Positions 61,658-64,000 of a stretch of 64,000 nucleotides of DNA are shown in pieces; the stretch's first letter is position 1, and every line of letters starts with the position of its first letter. The position numbers were made by a program, and so were the translations under genes. The DNA is from DATAOG01 sp963753685. GTDB taxonomy: Bacteria; Pseudomonadota; Alphaproteobacteria; Geminicoccales; Geminicoccaceae. The notes under the pieces are model-generated. The model was given only the letters and a program-made list of their open reading frames with translations. It was not told where the DNA came from and made no database searches. Location of the stretch: NCBI GenBank assembly GCA_963753685.1, contig CAVWDE010000006.1, forward strand, positions 186,001 through 250,000. The letters are read 5' to 3'.

Positions 61658-64000
61658 TCACGCACCGGTGCAACCGCGCTCCGGCGGCGCAATCGGCGCG
61701 CAACAGGGGTCGAGCCCGTTGTTGGCGTCCGCGCACCGCTGCATGGCTTCCTCGAAGGTGTACTTCGGGTGGGGGCTGGGCCTCGCGACGAAGAACAGGT
61801 CCATCTGCGCGAGCGCACAGATCACCTGCGCGTCCTTCGGGTCGGGCGGCTTGGGCGCGCCGCTGCCGTCGTCGTTGCCGAACCACCGTTGGCACGCCCG
61901 CCGCTTGGCCTCATGGGGATCGAGGTCCGGGTCCTTGGCGTAGGCGTAGAGGAACGATGCCGCGACCAGGTCCTGCGCCTCGTATTTGCGGATGTCCGGG
62001 ATCTTCGACGGGCAGCCCGTGCACCGACCCGTCACGCCGGCCGCGATCATGTGGTTGGCGCCCAGATACGGCGTCTCCCGCTCGCTGTCCGGCCGGACCC
62101 GGAAGCTGCCCGCCTGCAACACCTCCATCTGCGGGATCCCGTCCTTGGTCGGGAGGTGGTCCTTGTAGGCGGTCCGGAACCAGCCCGGCGCCTGCGGGTC
62201 GTAGAGCGGCGAGCCGCACACCAGGAGCGGCAGGGTATACTGCCGGCCGCCGCCGCCCGGCGGCGCCAGGTACAGCTCGAGCATCGAGCGCAGGTAGTCC
62301 CGACCATCGGGGCCGTCGAAGAAGGCCGACGCCATCATGATCGGGAAGTAGTCGTTCGGATATTCGCTCTGCCCGGACCCGGGTGCCGCGATCGGGTTGA
62401 CGTCGACGATCGTCCGGAAAAAGCTGACCTCCTCCTTGGGGACGCCCGCGGCATTGAGGACGGTGTTCCACCGGTACATCGTCATGCAGTCGAGGAAGGT
62501 CCCGCGCTGGATCACCTGCCAGGGCGGGTAGTGCATGAGCAGCAGACCCTTCTGGCCGATGATGTTCAGCCCCAGCGGCGGGCACAGGCGCCACTTGCAC
62601 TCGCCGTCGCTGGGGTTCTCGTTGACGTGGAACCCGGCCATCGGGTTCCACACCCCGAGATCCTTGAGGAGCCTCATGCCATTGACCGCCTTGCCGGCGG
62701 CGGCTGGGCTGAGGATGAGCGTGTGCCGGTCGGCGAACGCGCGCAACCGACCGGCCGGGTCGGCTGCACGAATCCGGATCTTGAACAGGCCATCCTCCTC
62801 GCGGACCGCCACGTCGAAGTCGGCGAACCCGTCGGCGGCCAGCGAATTTTCGGTGTAGTGCCGGATCATGTCGAGGTCGTCGTGCAGCACGACCGGCTTC
62901 CCCTTGTAGTCGATCGGATCGGTCGCGAACTTCGCCGGCGGATAGAGCTCCCGCATCGCCTCGACGCTGCCGAGCACGTAGTCGACCTCGGCCATGCTAC
63001 CCTCCGCTCGGGCGGCCATCCCGACCGACGCCTGGATCCTCGACTGCCCTTCGATCAGCGGCGCCGGGGCCTCATGCAGGCTGCTGTCACCTTGAGCCGC
63101 GCCGCCAGGCGCTGAACCATATTGGATCGCCACCTGCGGTGAGCTGAGGCGCTGCCCGAGATCGTCGAGGTAGCGCGTGAGCGTCGGCAGGTCGCTGATC
63201 TTGAGCATCTCGCTCGACAGCCTGCGGATCTCCGCCGGCGGCAGTTTCCCTTGGCCCATCGTGCCGATGATGCGGTGGGCGATCGAGCGATGCAGGTCAT
63301 GGACCTGGGTGCTCGGCGCCGGGTCGCCGTCCGGCGGATACTTCTGGTCGTATGCCGGCTGGAAGGCGGGCGACCCGATCCTCGGGGAGGATCGCGTGAG
63401 AACGCCCTCGAAGGTGGGGGCGTGGTTGGTGCGTTCGCCCAGGAACCACCTCGACTTGGGAATGCCGTACCACTTGAGCAGCGTGGCGAGGAACGATGTC
63501 GCGTCGTAGGCCACGTCGGTCTCCGAGCGGAACACGGTGTTCTGCTCGATCCACGGCGACACGAGAATGGTCGGGACACGGACGCCCATCAGGTCGTAGC
63601 GGAACCCGTCGCGGACGTCGTTCGGCCAGGGGTTCTCGGCGTACGGGGGCGGCACGTGGTCGTAGATGCCGCCGTGCTCGTCGAAGGTGATGACGAGCAG
63701 CGTCTCCTCCCAGTCAGGCCCCTCCCGCAGCGCGTCGTAGATGGCGTTCAGCTGCCGCTCGGCGGGGATGACGTCCTCGCCGGGGTGGTAGGACGTGGTC
63801 CCGCTCGGTGCGATCCAGAAGGGTTCCAGGTAGGAAAAGGCTGGCAGGCTTCCCGTCCTGGCGTCGTCAAGGAACTGCTTGATCCCGGCGACATAGTCAT
63901 CGAGATGCGCGTCGACCGTCGGGATCTGGCCTTCGAGAAACAGCTGATAGCTGAACACGTAACCTTGCCAGATCGTCGAGTGGTAAATCTTCCAGTCCGT
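61658..64000 (-). CDS. phospholipase C-type phosphoesterase with large C-terminal extension (partial, 5' end outside window)
   Basis: The frame is open to the right edge (about 780 residues visible, N-terminus missing). The first 220 visible residues match the phosphoesterase family (acid phosphatase / phospholipase C): HLDDYVAGIKQFLDDA, FSYLEPFW, LLVITFDEHGGIYDHVPPP with metal Asp and His, and GVRVPTILVSPWIE. A further 550 residues have no known domain: a region around DPIDYKGKPVVLHDDLDMIR, and a Cys-rich end (GRCTGCPSKIPDI, CQRWFG, CCAPIAPPERGC). Secretion is likely but the signal peptide is outside the window. Confidence 0.8.
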   Translation of the reverse strand, partial: TDWKIYHSTIWQGYVFSYQLFLEGQIPTVDAHLDDYVAGIKQFLDDARTGSLPAFSYLEPFWIAPSGTTSYHPGEDVIPAERQLNAIYDALREGPDWEETLLVITFDEHGGIYDHVPPPYAENPWPNDVRDGFRYDLMGVRVPTILVSPWIEQNTVFRSETDVAYDATSFLATLLKWYGIPKSRWFLGERTNHAPTFEGVLTRSSPRIGSPAFQPAYDQKYPPDGDPAPSTQVHDLHRSIAHRIIGTMGQGKLPPAEIRRLSSEMLKISDLPTLTRYLDDLGQRLSSPQVAIQYGSAPGGAAQGDSSLHEAPAPLIEGQSRIQASVGMAARAEGSMAEVDYVLGSVEAMRELYPPAKFATDPIDYKGKPVVLHDDLDMIRHYTENSLAADGFADFDVAVREEDGLFKIRIRAADPAGRLRAFADRHTLILSPAAAGKAVNGMRLLKDLGVWNPMAGFHVNENPSDGECKWRLCPPLGLNIIGQKGLLLMHYPPWQVIQRGTFLDCMTMYRWNTVLNAAGVPKEEVSFFRTIVDVNPIAAPGSGQSEYPNDYFPIMMASAFFDGPDGRDYLRSMLELYLAPPGGGGRQYTLPLLVCGSPLYDPQAPGWFRTAYKDHLPTKDGIPQMEVLQAGSFRVRPDSERETPYLGANHMIAAGVTGRCTGCPSKIPDIRKYEAQDLVAASFLYAYAKDPDLDPHEAKRRACQRWFGNDDGSGAPKPPDPKDAQVICALAQMDLFFVARPSPHPKYTFEEAMQRCADANNGLDPCCAPIAPPERGCTGA

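Overview
The window reads as chromosomal DNA of a GC-rich alphaproteobacterium. A complete 5-aminolevulinate synthase (hemA, C4 pathway), an Entner-Doudoroff dehydratase, a protocatechuate branch of the beta-ketoadipate pathway and sugar ABC transporters of rhizobial flavour support this; the genus cannot be read from the sequence. No rRNA, tRNA, CRISPR array or intact insertion sequence was seen.

Region 1 (1-16.7 kb, minus strand) is an extracellular contractile injection system (eCIS, phage-tail-like particle). In transcription order it has sheath, tube, a T4-type baseplate protein, a proline-rich protein, a Pvc16-like tail-terminator protein (DUF4255), an AAA+ ATPase, a small protein, a very large DUF4157 cargo protein with a nuclease-like C-terminus, an Afp7-like tube/baseplate linker, a LysM-like protein, gpD hub, gpV spike, a small protein, gp25, and a baseplate J-like protein that runs off the left edge. 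The cargo gene carries four apparent single-base frameshifts and gpD one. Just upstream sit a receiver-like protein lacking the phospho-acceptor Asp and a LuxR-type response regulator whose upstream region holds a CRP-like site.

Region 2 (18.7-22.5 kb) holds a DUF3047 protein, a NarL-type regulator and a MoxY-like histidine kinase, with a shared CGGGCA-type palindrome in front of the kinase operon and of the DUF3047 gene, and again before DUF1800 at 40.3 kb. Region 3 (22.7-26.1 kb) is an immunity-type patch: a DUF4160/DUF2442 pair and a TIR / NB-ARC / TPR protein split by frameshifts.

Region 4 (26.6-35.7 kb, minus strand) is a sugar operon: ROK regulator, ABC ATPase, permease, binding protein, fructokinase, edd and a frameshifted glgC. 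A ROK-type operator lies in the divergent region, matched by a second copy near an orphan solute-binding protein on the plus strand. Region 5 (38-46 kb) has a core MetE-like methyltransferase, an SMP-30 lactonase, a tautomerase, a DUF1800/DUF1501 pair, a sensor kinase and an MDR oxidoreductase.

Region 6 (46.6-53.5 kb) is aromatic catabolism: pcaBDC, an enolase-superfamily enzyme, a coiled-coil porin and pcaHG, with three GTGACA repeats at 22-bp spacing between porin and pcaH. Region 7 (53.6-57.6 kb) is serC-serA-hemA, linking serine synthesis and haem synthesis. Region 8 (57.6-64 kb) has a Septu-like ATPase/HNH pair, a cytochrome c, a DoeA-like M24 hydrolase and a phospholipase C-type phosphoesterase cut by the right edge.

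Nine apparent single-base indels fall between 2.8 and 27.8 kb and none was noticed after that. This is either decay of accessory genes or local assembly error, and it decides whether the eCIS cargo and the TIR/NB-ARC protein are functional.
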